DNA from: CAJBLF01 sp964430205
Lineage (GTDB): Bacteria > Patescibacteriota > Gracilibacteria > Absconditabacterales > Absconditicoccaceae
Reading direction: 5' to 3'
Assembly: GCA_964430205.1 (NCBI GenBank)
Contig: CAYSER010000007.1
Coordinates: 1-47,652, forward strand
Length of the DNA stretch: 47,652 nt
Below the pieces are notes generated by a model that was given only the letters and a program-made list of their open reading frames with translations, was not told the DNA's origin and made no database searches. A program made the translations under genes and the position numbers. This document shows, piece after piece, positions 29,598-40,330 of this stretch (the first letter of the stretch is position 1; the number at the start of each line of letters is the position of its first letter).

Positions 29598-30371
29598 ATG
29601 TTCGCTTCCTATACAAATCTCAAGGATTTCCTGCAGGGTGAAGACTTCTCATGAACGAAGCCGGCTTTTCTCGATCATCTGCTCAAGAAACTTGATGAAC
29701 ATATCGCAAAGCAGGGGAAGGTCCTTTTGCTTACCCTGACCAAAAAATCATCTGAGGAAGTGACTAATTTCCTGATTTCCAAATGATACAAAGCATTCTA
29801 TCTCCATAGCGAAATAGCGACTATCGATCGTCGGGAGATCATCAAGAAACTGAGGACTGGCGTTATCGATATCATCGTCTGAGTCAATCTCCTGAGGGAA
29901 GGTATCGATCTGCCGGAAGTCACTCTTCTCGCTATTCTCGATGCAGATAAGGAATGATTTCTCCGCTCCACCACTTCGCTTATCCAGATCATCTGACGTG
30001 CTTCGAGAAATCCTAATAGCGAGGTCATCTTGTATTCAGATAATTTTACTGAATCCATGGTCAAGGCGTTGCGAGAGACGTATCGTCGTCGTGGTATCCA
30101 ACAAAAGTTCAATAAAGAGCACCATATCAAACCTTCAAAAGCCACCTCCAACGTCAAATGACTCGATGTCGTCAAGACGGATGAAATCCTCACCCAATGA
30201 TTTGATAAACTCACGAGGGGCAAGACCAAAAGATTGAAGAGGATGACCAAGGCGGAAAAGGAGATCATCCTCAAGGATCTCAAAAAACAGCTGGATGATG
30301 CTATCGCCGCTTGGAAGTTCGAAGATGCTGCAATGATCCGCGATCAGATCAAGGAGATCAGCGGAGAATAG
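29598..30371 (+). CDS. C-terminal half of excinuclease subunit UvrB
   Basis: The 257-aa frame aligns by eye with the second half of UvrB: VLLLTLTKKSSEEVTNFL (motif IV area), VGVNLLREGIDLPEVTLLAILDADKEGFLRS (motif V), QIIGRASRN with the arginine fingers (motif VI), then YRRRGIQQKFNKEHHI and a C-terminal UVR motif (KQLDDAIAAWKFEDAAMIRDQI). The N-terminal half with Walker A and the DNA-clamp hairpin is absent, and nothing upstream (29452-29597) encodes it. Nine UGA-Gly codons show it has adapted to this genome. It may be a split UvrB or a helicase-half paralogue. Confidence 0.88.
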
Positions 30372-30386
30372 CCCCTCAAGGAGTAT

Positions 30387-31220
30387 CTATGCAGTAAGCG
30401 TAATGTTAGGATATGGTCTTCTGATGCCATATTTTTTGAATGCTTTCATGATACTTAACCTCAATAGCCTTGTGATCCTTACCGCCGTCCTTACTTGTGG
30501 ATTGGCGAAAAAGAATGTCTTTACCTTGATCCCTCCGCTGCTAAATCCTGTTATAAAGGTTGTCGTGTATTCTTTCTGTATTACGTATTTGTTCTTGTTG
30601 ATCGTTGTGTTCAATAGGGTCTGTATCTGATCTATATTTACATGGCGTGGCACGATCAATTCAATCTCACCTCTCATGATCGGTTCTGTCTTGTAGGTTT
30701 TGATCGGTGTCTCTGCAAGGATGCTGTTGGGTATGATGACGGCCCTATGATCGAATGATCTGATGATGGAATATCTGATGTTGATCTCTTCTATGGTTCA
30801 TTTCATCTTAAGATCTCATAGGAATTCAACATAATCGCCTATCTTAAATTTCTTTGTCGTTATAAACATCACTCCTGCTACCATATTCTCTATCATTGTT
30901 TCCATGGCAAAACCGACACTCAGCGAAACTCCTCCCATGATGATCGCTGTATCGAATCCTATGACTTGAAACACCGCTAAAACATTGAAGATCATCAGGA
31001 AAATGAAGATGATATTGCCTGCTAACTTTGACATTTTCTTGGAGTATATGTCATTTTGCAAGGAGTTGCTTTCCATCCTCTCCCTGACTTTTTGCACGAT
31101 GAATTTGCTGATGAAGTAAATAGCAGAAAATACTCATATCGCGAGTACTATATTCAAAAGCGTGCTCTGTCGATTTTTGATAAACGATTGTATGATATCT
31201 GGGATGATGGCTTTCCGCAT
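30387..31220 (-). CDS. Mechanosensitive ion channel, MscS family
   Basis: The 277-aa protein has an N-terminal helix (LNIVLAIGVFSAIYFI), a second pair (IIFIFLMIFNVLAVFQVIGF, TAIIMGGVSLSVGFAMETMIENMVAGVMF), then the beta domain KFKIGDYVEFLG...IRYSIIRSFDHRAVIIPNS. The pore helix followed by Gly/Ala residues and the 'IpNs' motif define MscS channels, which release solutes under osmotic downshock. UGA-Gly occurs in LAIGV and EFLG. It starts 22 bp after a second MscS gene, so they form an operon, and it converges on the UvrB-half gene. Confidence 0.9.
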
Positions 31221-31242
31221 GTATCTGGTAAACTATAAAATG

Positions 31243-32190
31243 TTACATCGATGTCGTATTCTGGATCGGTCCTTGATGCTCTTCTTCAATCCTTGCTTGT
31301 ATCTGTTCCTGGAGCTTTTTCTGATCTTCCTTGCTCTCAAAATTGATTGTCTTAGTATCGTATGGGCATTCTATTCCATTCGCTAGGAATGCTTCATAGA
31401 TTTTCTTGGAGACTTGCGCAATGGCAACCTCATACAATAGTCCATATCAGCTATTCGGATCAAATTCGAAATATGATTTGTATTCTACGTAGCTATCTAG
31501 CCGGTCATTGACGAATACTTTCGTGTTCTCCTTATTCTTGACGAAATCCATGCTATTGACCGCTTCTGTCATGATTTCGATTACTTTTGTGGGATCGCTA
31601 TCATAATCTGCTCGTTGATAGACTCCAAGCTTGACTACATTTTCTGCACTATAGGTCTTTATCGGCACACTGATCAATGTCATGTTGGGCAAGACGACTT
31701 GCCTCAGATCGATTGTCCTGATGATCGTATATCTGATCGTTATCTCTTCTATCCTTCCGAAATATGCTTGATCCGCCTGCACTTCAACCAGATCTCCGAG
31801 CTTGATTTCCTTGGTGTAGAGGATCATGATTCCTGCAATGATATTCCCTAGGATTTGCTTGAAGGCTAGTCATACTCCGAATGAGATTCATCATAGGATA
31901 AGGCCGACATTGAATCCTACCATTTCGAATCCTACGAAAAATGAGAATATTACGAGAATATAGAATGTTATATCTCCGATAAGCTTTCCGATCTTATCGA
32001 TATGCTGATTGGACGGATCAGCATTCTTGACGATATTCCTTCTGACTATCCCCGCTATCATTTTGGAAATCAGTAAGAGCAGCAAAATAACTGCGATCGC
32101 TCATAGTATCTTCAGTCCATAGGTAACTACAGCGCTATTCATGAATGTTTGGAACGCTGATGGCTCTGGTGTGGCTGTTTGTGTATTCAT
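31243..32190 (-). CDS. Mechanosensitive ion channel, MscS family (second copy)
   Basis: The 315-aa protein has helices at ~22-42 (VVTYGLKILGAIAVILLLLLI), ~68-90 and the pore region LILGGISFGVGLAFKQILGNIIAGIMIL. The MscS beta domain follows (KLGDLVEVQADQAYFGRIEEITIRYTIIRTIDLRQVVLPNMTLI) and a longer C-terminal domain. The GG of LILGG is UGA-UGA and the Gly of FGVG is UGA. Two different MscS genes in tandem may give channels with different tension thresholds. It has a Pro/Thr-rich N-terminus without a signal sequence. Confidence 0.9.
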
Positions 32191-32388
32191 AGGATCCCTT
32201 GATGAGAGTAAAATACGTCTTAAGTATATCCCTGATGCTCTATTTTTCCAAATCGAATACCAAAAATTCATACAAAATATTGGCTAATCTTCGAAAATAG
32301 TATATAATACGCTTTATTGGATTGAAAAGCCTTCAAATATTCGTACCATTTCTTTTGCATATGTTTTTTTTATTTTCTTATGCACTCT

Positions 32389-33861
32389 ATGAATTTCAAG
32401 AAAAATGTCGTTTCTCCTATTAAACATCCATTATTTCCAGGATATGGAAACGATTATACTACTTCACAACCCAAGAAATCCGTCTCTTTGCTGACACTTT
32501 TCATTGTCATCATCGTTACCTTTGTCCTTGCTTTTGCCGTGTTCAAAAACATCGATCGTATAGGCAATATCTTCTCATCTTCCGTATCGACGCCTGAAAC
32601 GTTCCAAATAGGGCAGGAAGTAGCTCTTTCCGGCGAACTTGCTGCTGATGGCGATCTTGTCTCTTATACGCATACCTTGAGCCTGTATGATGGCACTATC
32701 GTCGGCATCAAAAGCAAGAACCTGGACCTTAGCCAATATTCATGATTCGTCGATATCCAATGAATCGTTGATAAACAACTGGATTCTCTTTTCATCATAG
32801 ACGTTACCACTATTTCATGAGCCCTCACACAAACTTGAATCGTTCAAGAGATTCCATGATCGTGAAACGGTCTTTATATGTCACAAGCGGGCATGTATTT
32901 CCCTTCAGAATTCTTCCAATCCTATACCCTACTCAATAACTGAGAGAACTGAGAGATTAAACTCAATCATCTTGCCTCCAATCAACCTGTCACTATCGTC
33001 TATTTCGCTTGCAAGAAGACTGATCCGAACAAGGATTGTGCTCAACTCAAACAGAACATCTCTGATGGTGCAGAGAAAAGCATAACGACTGTCCATGGAG
33101 ATAAGCTCTATAAACTTGAATGAGTCACTTCGTGGTTTTTTACCAATGGAAATTTCTATGGCTATTTTATCAATGATGTATCTGAACAGGAAGTCTCTAC
33201 TCTCGCAAATGCTATAGTCCTACCAACCGATGCATATGTCCAAAATACCTTGATGACAAAACTCCAGACGTTATGCACTGATGGCTCTTCTTCGTTGATG
33301 CAGGTCATAAAGCATGTCCTTGGCATAGATCTCAATGGTTTGTATGCACAATTGGAGTGACCGACCGCTAATGGCTCCGCTACGTGCAAGGTCTTCATTG
33401 ATCCTTCCAAATCCGCATGATGAAGCAAGATCAGCTATATCACCAATACTCCTGGCCCTTCTGAGATTGCCACTACCACTACAGCGAATGTCCCTGCTTT
33501 GGATACTTCAGTCAAACAATTCCCTATCAATCTCGAAAAGACTATGACGTTCACTTCAAACAGGTGATATGCAATAGTGTTCCCTTCGATGAATATAGCT
33601 TATGAAGCCCTCAATATCGATGAAGATCTTGATTTGCCAGGTGTCCGTTGTTCGTCTCAGATGAATATCACCAAATACGCTGATAAAGCTACCATGCATG
33701 AAGATCCTAAGATCAGTATCTATGTATGCAACATCAAATGAACCCTAAACAATCTCGGTAATAGCATCATCCAGAAGACTTCTGCAAATGACATGCAATT
33801 CCTGATCAAGATCAATGATGGTGCATGGAACAATTTCGCAAACAATATCCAGATCCAATAG
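32389..33861 (+). CDS. Membrane-anchored extracytoplasmic protein, unknown
   Basis: The ~490-aa protein has a short cytoplasmic part, one helix at ~33-55 (SLLTLFIVIIVTFVLAFAVF) and a large outside domain. After the anchor, a segment TFQIGQEVALSGELAADGDL looks beta-rich. The rest is Thr/Ser/Asn-rich with a few cysteines. UGA-Gly is frequent (for example IPGSGNG, NNGENGE, SAGGSK). I recognise no domain. ATGs at 32380 and 32389 are both possible. A terminator follows at 33881. It could be an assembly or adhesion factor, but there is no direct evidence. Confidence 0.72.
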
Positions 33862-33880
33862 ACACTTCATCTTTTTACAG

Positions 33881-33906
33881 AAAAAATCCGCTTTTGCGGA
33901 TTTTTT
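33881..33906. terminator. Bidirectional terminator
   Basis: Perfect hairpin AAAAAATCCGC-TTTT-GCGGATTTTTT between convergent genes; a T-run follows the stem on both strands. Confidence 0.88.
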
Positions 33907-33933
33907 TCTTCTGTGCTCCGATGTATTGTTTTC

Positions 33934-34272
33934 TTATTCGGCCTTAGCCGGAGCTGAATGCTCCGCTATCTTTTCTTTATAGACGGTCGGTGGATTGGCT
34001 CCGACTATCTTTTCTATCACTTGGCCGTTTTTGATGAAGTAGACGACAGGGATGGATGATACTTGGAACGCTGCAGCTAATTCTTGCTGTTCATCGACGT
34101 TCACTTTGGCTATCTTTACCTCTTTATGCTCTTCAGCCAATTGATCGATGATGGGTCCCAGCATCCTGCAGGGTCAGCATCGTGATGCTCGGAAATCGAC
34201 TATTGATAGTCCTGGATTCTCTAAAATCTCTTTCTTGAACTCTTCTACGGAAGAGATGTGAAGTGCTGACAT
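33934..34272 (-). CDS. trxA: Thioredoxin
   Basis: The 112-aa protein has the thioredoxin fold with active site C32-G-P-C35, cis-Pro SSIPVVYFIKNGQ (~70-82) and a final helix. The glycine of CGPC is encoded by UGA, so the active site itself needs the recoding. The usual Trp before CGPC is Arg here (SRCGPC). It reduces disulfides using electrons from TrxB, whose gene lies 55 bp upstream on the same strand. The Ala/Lys-rich tail is short. Confidence 0.95.
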
Positions 34273-34327
34273 GATCGTTCTCTAAAAAAGAATAAAAGCC
34301 TTATGTGTTTATTGGCTATGCTTTTTT

Positions 34328-35275
34328 TTATTTGTGCTCTTGGAGGTAATGCTGTGCTTCCAAAGCCGCCATACATCCGCTTCCTGCAGAAGTTATCGCT
34401 TGCCTATATTTCTTGTCCGCTACGTCGCCTGCGGCGAATACGCCTTCGACATTCGTCGCTGTATGGATGGGTGCATGTTTCGTGATGATGTATCCGTCTT
34501 GATCCAAGGTGATCTGGCCTTGAAGGAAATCCGTATTCGGTTTGTGTCCGATTGCATAGAAGAGTCAGGAACATTCTATCAGTGATTCTTCGTTCGTCTG
34601 ATTATTGATCACTTTGAGTCCTGTGAGTGCATTTCCATCACCGATCGCTTCTTTTGCTTCCGTGAATCGTTTGAATTCTATCTTTTCGTTCGATTTCGCT
34701 CTTTCTTGCATTGCTTCCGAAGCCCTCAACTTATCGCTTCTCACTAAGACGGTGACTTTTGATCCGAAATGTGTCAGGTGGATCGCTTCTTCCATAGCAA
34801 CATCTCATCCTCAGATGACGATCAATGGCTTATTCCTGAAGATGGGCAAGGCTCCTTCACAGACTGCACAAGCAGATATTCATTTCTGCCGATATTCACG
34901 TTCTCATGGTATACCTAGGCGTTTCGCGGTAGCTCAGGTTGCTATGATGACAGATCTTGCTTCTATTATCTCATCTCCGCTATAGAGCTTCAGTGGCTTG
35001 GAGCTGAAATCCACTTTGTCTATGGTCTTGGTCTCTATCCTTGTTCCCATATTGATGCTCTGCTGCCTCATATTCATCATGAGGTCGATACCGTTGACTC
35101 CCTCAGGAAATCCGGGAAAATTCTCCACAATGGTCGTGGTAGTGAGCTGTCCTCCTGCTGCCACGCCTCCTGCCATGAACCCTTCGAACATCAATGGCTT
35201 ACTATTTGCTCTGGCTGCATAGATCGCTGCGGTATGTCCAGCAGGCCCTGATCCTATGATTACGATATCTTCCAT
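34328..35275 (-). CDS. trxB: Thioredoxin reductase
   Basis: The 315-aa flavoenzyme has FAD-binding GSGPAGHTAAIYAARA (8-23), the redox pair C136-A-V-C139, NADPH-binding VIGGGDVAMEEA and the C-terminal FAD motif VFAAGDVADKKYRQAITSAGSGCMAAL. It passes electrons from NADPH to thioredoxin, encoded just downstream in the same operon. Several glycines are UGA (IATGAT, IPGER, QKGIS, ECSGLF). Length is typical for low-molecular-weight TrxR. Confidence 0.95.
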
Positions 35276-35479
35276 ATGATTTAATGCTGAAATGATAAAA
35301 TGTTGAAATATCGATGTAAACCGGTGTGTAATTATTTCTCCGATTTTTTCAATACTACCATCCGTAAAATCTTTCCCTTTTTGGGGAAAAGCGTATATGA
35401 TATATATTATATCACATATTTTTTACTTGTAAATACAATACAAATGTGTATATTCTGCCGAAAACAAAAAACATTTTCT

Positions 35480-35947
35480 ATGAATACCATAAAGCATATC
35501 CTGATCATCGATAGCGCTTCTTTAGAGCAACAATATCTGATTTCTCTTTTTAAGAGAAGCATGTGCCTCAATGGTTGGTCGTTGACTTTCACTCTAGTGT
35601 CTACGTTTGGCGAAGCCAATAAAAAGCTTCATGCTGATCAATATGATATTGTAATATTGGATGACTTGGTCGGATTTGAACACGGATATGATTTGGTTCC
35701 ATTGATCCATGAATCCCAAAAGCATGCTCCTGTGATTATCATGATCTCAAATGATCGTACTTTGCTCGCTCGTGGTTTACATGCAGGCGTCCATCATACT
35801 CTCATCAAAAATGATATCATCGGCAAGATGAGGATCACTCATGAATATGTCTTGGTGCCTATCCCATGATATGTATCTCAACATCATTACAATAATCTGC
35901 GGTATCCCGCAGATTTTTTTTTGACAATGGAAGCCATTTTCTTATAA
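35480..35947 (+). CDS. Stand-alone response-regulator receiver domain; recoded frame runs past its natural end
   Basis: The frame starts MNTIKHILIIDSASLEQQYL. It has a receiver pattern: acid pocket IID, YDIVILDD with the likely phospho-Asp, PVIIMIS and IKND (Lys). The domain is complete at VPIP, where a UGA (35867-35869) lies. Read as Gly, the frame continues 25 codons to TAA at 35945-35947 through a hairpin terminator and into the next promoter. None of its other ~7 glycines is UGA. The natural protein is therefore probably 129 aa ending at 35869. No kinase or output domain is attached. Confidence 0.7.
35895..35922 (+). terminator. Terminator after receiver gene
   Basis: Stem ATCTGCGG/CCGCAGAT with a TATC loop and nine Ts, 25 bases after the UGA at 35867. 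Confidence 0.88.
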
Positions 35948-35948
35948 C
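35921..35948 (+). promoter_or_regulatory. Promoter for the membrane/secretion cluster
   Basis: TTGACA (35921-35926), a 16-bp spacer and TATAAC (35943-35948) lie immediately after the terminator and ~110 bases before the next gene. Confidence 0.65.
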
Positions 35949-36060
35949 GAAAACAATTGCTCTATTAGAAGAAGAAAGAGTAAAAGATTTGCCGTTTAGG
36001 TAATGGGCAGAAAATCTTTTAATTTGCAGCCTTACCGTCTTTAAATCGCTATCTATTGCT

Positions 36061-36504
36061 ATGAAAGTCGTATATCCAAAGAATATCAAGAGAGGATTGC
36101 TTGCAGGCATGACATTCACCATCTGACCCTTGACTATCTCGATTGTCCAGATGTTTGTCATAGCGGTAGGTGTCGCTCTCGCGTTGGCTGCTTTCAATGC
36201 GTTTTCCAAATCCTGATCCAAAGTGGTCGGCGTACTCTTTGCGATTATCATTATCATCATCACTATCATCATAGCATTCTTCAATGTCTCAGAACTGTCA
36301 TTGATCCCTTATGTGTCCAAACTGATCAGGAATAGCTTTTTCGATGCAAAGAAGAAGTTTCAAGTCAACTATGAGAAGAAAAATCCTATAGATATCATGA
36401 TACAGGAATCCAAGACCAAGGAGGAAAAACAGATTATCGAGCAGAAAGAGAATAAGCTGGATAAGCAAGTACTTACTGATATCGAGAAGAAGTGATTGAT
36501 TTAA
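36061..36504 (+). CDS. PrgI/VirB3-like small membrane protein
   Basis: The 147-aa frame starts MKVVYPKNIKRGLLAGMTF. Two adjacent hydrophobic helices follow (~22-50 TISIVQMFVIAVGVALALAA and ~57-77 VVGVLFAIIIIIITIIIAFF), then a cytoplasmic, Lys/Glu-rich coiled tail. The layout resembles PrgI/VirB3-like proteins of type IV secretion and conjugation systems seen in CPR genomes. UGA-Gly occurs in TIGPL, KSGSK and KKGLI. It heads a same-strand run with a VWA protein and two TrbC-like proteins. The assignment is by architecture. Confidence 0.6.
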
Positions 36505-36522
36505 TATTCCTTTATATGTCCT

Positions 36523-37482
36523 ATGTCATTCTCTTTCGCCTGATTGCGAATAAGCCTTTCTCTGATTCTTCTCTGCGTCATATTTTTCTTTTTCAATAGA
36601 AGGCCGAAATTCATTTTGCCGGTAACCTATCTGAAACAAAAGCTTCGATATCTCCATATTATTTTGCTTGGGATACTGCTGCTTTCCATCATCTTGCTTC
36701 CTTTGAGCCTCTCTTTCGTCAGCGAGAGAAAAGTCGTCGTAGAGAAAGATATTCCTATCCAAATCATCCTTGATGTTTCCTTGTCCATGGCTGCCAACGA
36801 TATGCATCCGAGCAGATTCGCTGCCGCGAAAAACTCATTGATTTCGCTCGTCAAGAACCTGGATGGCTATTATCTCTCATTGATCGCTTTTTCGGGGAAA
36901 CCATTCGTCTATGTCCCATTTTCGTCTTCTTCGTCTGCTATAGCTAAAAAACTAGCCGCTATGAATCTCTGAGATTTTCCTCCTGTTCCCGATTTTCTCT
37001 GAACTGCAATTGGAGATGCATTATTGCTTGGTGTCAGCAACCTTCAGCAGTTCTCTCATCAGGAGACCTATAAACCTTGAGTCGTCATCCTTATCACTGA
37101 TGGCGATTCTAACATAGGGTTTGATCCTCTCCAGGTCATTTCCTATTATCAGAAAACCTCTGTTCCGCTCTATGTCCTTGGCGTCGGTCAAGAGAATTAC
37201 TTGATCTGACGTGATGTGCGAGGTTCAGAAGTGACTACCGATATCAATCTTTCTTTGCTTCAACAGCTGGCTCAAAAGACTTGATGATGATTTTCCAGGA
37301 TTCTCGGTACCTGATCGTTCGATACCTTCTTTTCAGGATTCCTTCAGAATATCGTAGAACATCAACAGCAGAGGATCGAACCTATATTCCGGAATCTCAA
37401 TGACTATCTCTTGTATGTGATATCTCTCCTTCTCATATGGCTTTTCTTCTTCAGGATCTATGTTATTCTGCATAAAAGATAG
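36523..37482 (+). CDS. Membrane-anchored VWA-domain protein (BatA-like)
   Basis: The 319-aa protein has N-terminal helices (~8-25 and ~42-65), a von Willebrand A domain and a final helix (YLLYVISLLLIWLFFF). The metal-ion site is intact: DVSLS (D-x-S-x-S), the Thr in GTAIGDAL and ITDGDSN. Such proteins bind partners in a metal-dependent way, as in BatA/aerotolerance-type or pilus assembly modules. The run QKTGGGF is coded by three UGAs. It sits 18 bp after the PrgI-like gene, so they are probably cotranscribed. Confidence 0.85.
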
Positions 37483-37591
37483 TCTATGATGTTTCAATGG
37501 TGCTTGTAATGATCTTCCCTTCGGGCTAAAAAATTTGAAAATATCGCTGATTTCACTATACTTATTCTATATTTATCTCTTTGATCGTTTC

Positions 37592-38080
37592 ATGAAGAAA
37601 ATCATATTAGCTTTCATGGTGATGCTTGTGTCGCTTCCGTTCTTTGGATTTGCCCAGGATAGTCGGTGAAAATACGGTCAAAATCCTATCCAGATCCTGG
37701 ATACTGTCGTGAGCGAAGCCAATGAGGAGTATAAGATCCAACAAACCGCTCTCGATACGGCGACTTCTACTCAATGAGGATATGCAAGTACCTATAAGAT
37801 AGCTAATACCCTTGACCGATTGAGAAACAATATCAATCCGTATCTTCAATGGGCTGTCTATATCTGACTCTCTGTCGCTGTGATATTGTTGATTTACAAT
37901 GGATTTCTCATGGTCACCAATGCAATCCATAAGGAATGAGAGTCCGCAAAAGTGAAGAAGAATATCATCAATATCGCCATAGGCGTCATCTTGCTGACGT
38001 GATTCTACTTCATTATCAGACTTGCTGTCGCGCTTATCAATTCAATCTTCTGATGATATGGGGGGAACACAGGATTCTAA
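37592..38080 (+). CDS. TrbC/VirB2-like exported membrane protein
   Basis: The 162-aa protein has a signal peptide (MKKIILAFMVMLVSLPFFGFA), a polar region, then two helices (~95-120 YLQWAVYIGLSVAVILLIYNGFLMV and ~135-158 IINIAIGVILLTGFYFIIRL) around a short basic loop (HKEGESAKVKKN). This is the architecture of VirB2/TrbC-type pilins, and of the similar proteins found in CPR pilus or secretion loci. Glycines after QDSR and in STQGG, YIGL, KEGE, LTGF and FGGY include UGA codons. The next gene has the same plan. Confidence 0.65.
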
Positions 38081-38152
38081 TTTAGAATTTAAAATTTAGA
38101 ATTTAAAATTTAGAATTAAGAATTTAGCATTTAGCATATAAATCGCTTTATT

Positions 38153-39103
38153 ATGCATATCTTCAAGAAAGCTATCCTAACCCTTGTGTTGATGTTGGTG
38201 GGCGGATGAATCTCATTTGCGGCTGCTCCTTCTTTCAGCCAGAATTTCGCGAATTATCTTACCGATACGACGCCTGATAAATACGGGAGAGTGGAGACTG
38301 TCTTCAATATGGGCATCGATAGGAATCTTAGCTTGATGGATAATGTGAAGAGGTTATTCTATCCGAGTGCTGTCGCTATTACCGATGCAAACGGTAATAT
38401 CGTCGCTGAAGCGTGAGGCAATCTCCGGATATTGATCAGAAATCTCTGATTCATCATACTATTCGTTTTCTTGGTCGTTACTTGAATCAATCTGATCATG
38501 CACGCCAAAGAGCCTGATGGGGTCAAGAAAGCTATGTCCAGTTTCATATATATCTGATATGGTGCGTTTCTCCTATTCGGCGTTACGCGGATATTGGGGA
38601 CTGTACTCAATATAGGATGAGTCCAATGAAGCCAGCAATTGGTCGATAGATTGCAGAATACCTTATTTCTCCAGATATTGTCTTTCTTCAAGGTCTTAGC
38701 ATTTTTCTTTGCTATCGTTTTGCTCGTCGTTTCTGGATTCAAGATGATGTCTGCGATGGATAAATCCGATAAAATCAAGATAGCCCAGAAAGGAGCGATC
38801 AATATCGTCATTTCCCTTGTCTTCATCAAGATCATAGATTATATCTTCTATATCGCCCAGACTCCGAATTTCGGTGCAAAAGCCGCTGACCTGATCGTAA
38901 ATGTCGCTGTCGTGCTTGGTTGGGTGCTTGGTGCATTATTCGTCCTTGCGTTGATCTATGCATGATATCTCCTCATCGCCTCTTGAGGTAAGGAAGATGC
39001 ATGGAAAAAGGCGAAATGAATCATCGTGAATATCTTTGTCATCGCGCTTGTCATCTTTCTCTTCCTGCTTATCGTCTACCAGATATTCAATGAATTCTGA
39101 TAA
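38153..39103 (+). CDS. TrbC/VirB2-like multi-helix membrane protein
   Basis: The 316-aa frame has a signal peptide (IFKKAILTLVLMLVGGGISFAAA) and several helices. It ends in a pilin-like pair: IVNVAVVLGWVLGALFVLALIYAGYLLIASGGKEDAWKKAKGII followed by VNIFVIALVIFLFLL. That AGYLLIASGGKEDAWKKAK loop is typical of TrbC/VirB2-like proteins of CPR bacteria. Here an extra membrane domain precedes it. UGA-Gly is abundant, and the gene ends UGA-UAA. It is probably the structural or channel part of the cluster. Confidence 0.7.
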
Positions 39104-39158
39104 TATATTTCTCTTTTTTCATCGAATGACAGGAGCTTGTTCCTGCTTTTTCTTTTTA

Positions 39159-39186
39159 TTGACTTTTCCATACTTAAATGTATAGT
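39159..39186 (+). promoter_or_regulatory. Promoter for HD-domain gene
   Basis: TTGACT, a 16-bp spacer and TATAGT lie 39 bases before the ATG at 39226. Confidence 0.6.
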
Positions 39187-39225
39187 ATCTTTTGAATATA
39201 ACAAAACCCTCATAACTATTTTCTT

Positions 39226-40032
39226 ATGTTAAACAAAAAAACCTTATGGCCGCTCAAAAATATCTATAGACGCCAGATCAATGAGGATCACATCCGATTT
39301 ATCCTCGACAACAGCACTATGCATACGCAGGTGATGCAAAAGATCATGGACCTGTGTGTTGATAATCCCTATCATAACTATGGACACACGCTTGGAATGA
39401 TGAGAACGATCATCGAAATCTCCCAAGCCCAAGCGGTGGATAGGAAGAGAATCGCTCAGCTTCTTTTTGCGGGCGGACTTCACGATACTTTCCATCCTGG
39501 TGTTTCAACGGGTACCGATGAATTGATCTCAGCTCTGGCAATGTATGAACATATCACCGATAGGGATCTTTCGCTTTGTGGATTAAGCAGTGCTGATCGC
39601 CCGTTCATTCGTGATATGATCATGGCTACCGTCTTTTCGAAGAGAGGCAAGATCGATGATCCTATGGCATTCATCATCCAGGATGCGGATATCGGATATG
39701 TAGGCAAAGATCCATATACCTATCTGTTCGCATCCATGGGTCTCATAGATGAATTCACCAAGACAACGTTTGCCGATCCGGATCCTACACGTTTTATCCG
39801 TATCGAGCAGAAGCTATTTATCGATATGGTTATCGATATGAGCCCTTCCAAGAAAACCTTCTTTCTTTCTGAAGGCGCTCAGAAAATCCTGGTTGACCCA
39901 AGGCAGGTTCTTGACCGATTGTTGCAGTGGCCGGATCGCATATATTGGCTTGCCTATGATCTCCGTTATGCCGATGTATCCATCGATCAATTCAAGACGT
40001 TGATTGATAGACAGGTCCAGTTGCAATGATAA
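39226..40032 (+). CDS. HD-domain phosphohydrolase
   Basis: The ~267-aa protein carries the HD superfamily metal site: NPYHNYGHTLGMM (His), GGLHDTFHPG (the HD pair) and QDADIG (distal Asp). This arrangement is close to that of predicted metal-dependent phosphohydrolases and cyclic-nucleotide phosphodiesterases. None of its 12 glycines is UGA until the very end, where the gene closes UGA-UAA, so UGA may be the ancestral stop. It has its own promoter and terminator, so it is a single-gene unit. The substrate is unknown. Confidence 0.85.
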
Positions 40033-40046
40033 AATCTGTATCTCCG

Positions 40047-40073
40047 AACTGCCGGTATCCTGGCAGTTTTTTT
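40047..40073 (+). terminator. Rho-independent terminator
   Basis: Stem AACTGCC/GGCAGTT with an eight-base loop and a T-run, 15 bases after the HD gene stop. Confidence 0.85.
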
Positions 40074-40169
40074 GCTTGATTTTACATTCTAAAATCTTAT
40101 AAGCTATATCAATCCCTCCTAGGGACTATTTTTTTCTGCCATAAAAAGCGAATCTATCGATGTTATTAT

Positions 40170-40242
40170 GCTCCTGTAGTTCAACGGGATAGAACGACTC
40201 TCTCCTAAGGAGTAAATACAGGTTCGAGCCCTGTCGGGGGTA
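40170..40242 (+). tRNA. tRNA-Arg (anticodon CCT)
   Basis: Cloverleaf with anticodon stem ACTCT/GGAGT, loop CTCCTAA and T-arm ACAGG-TTCGAGC-CCTGT. The acceptor stem pairs through several G-T wobbles. Discriminator A; no encoded CCA. Confidence 0.88.
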
Positions 40243-40330
40243 ATTGCATCCACAAGACATTGCCTTATACGGCTAATCACTGTCGGCTTTGTTTTGCACT
40301 ATCTTTTTATCTTCTTAATTATCTATGCTA

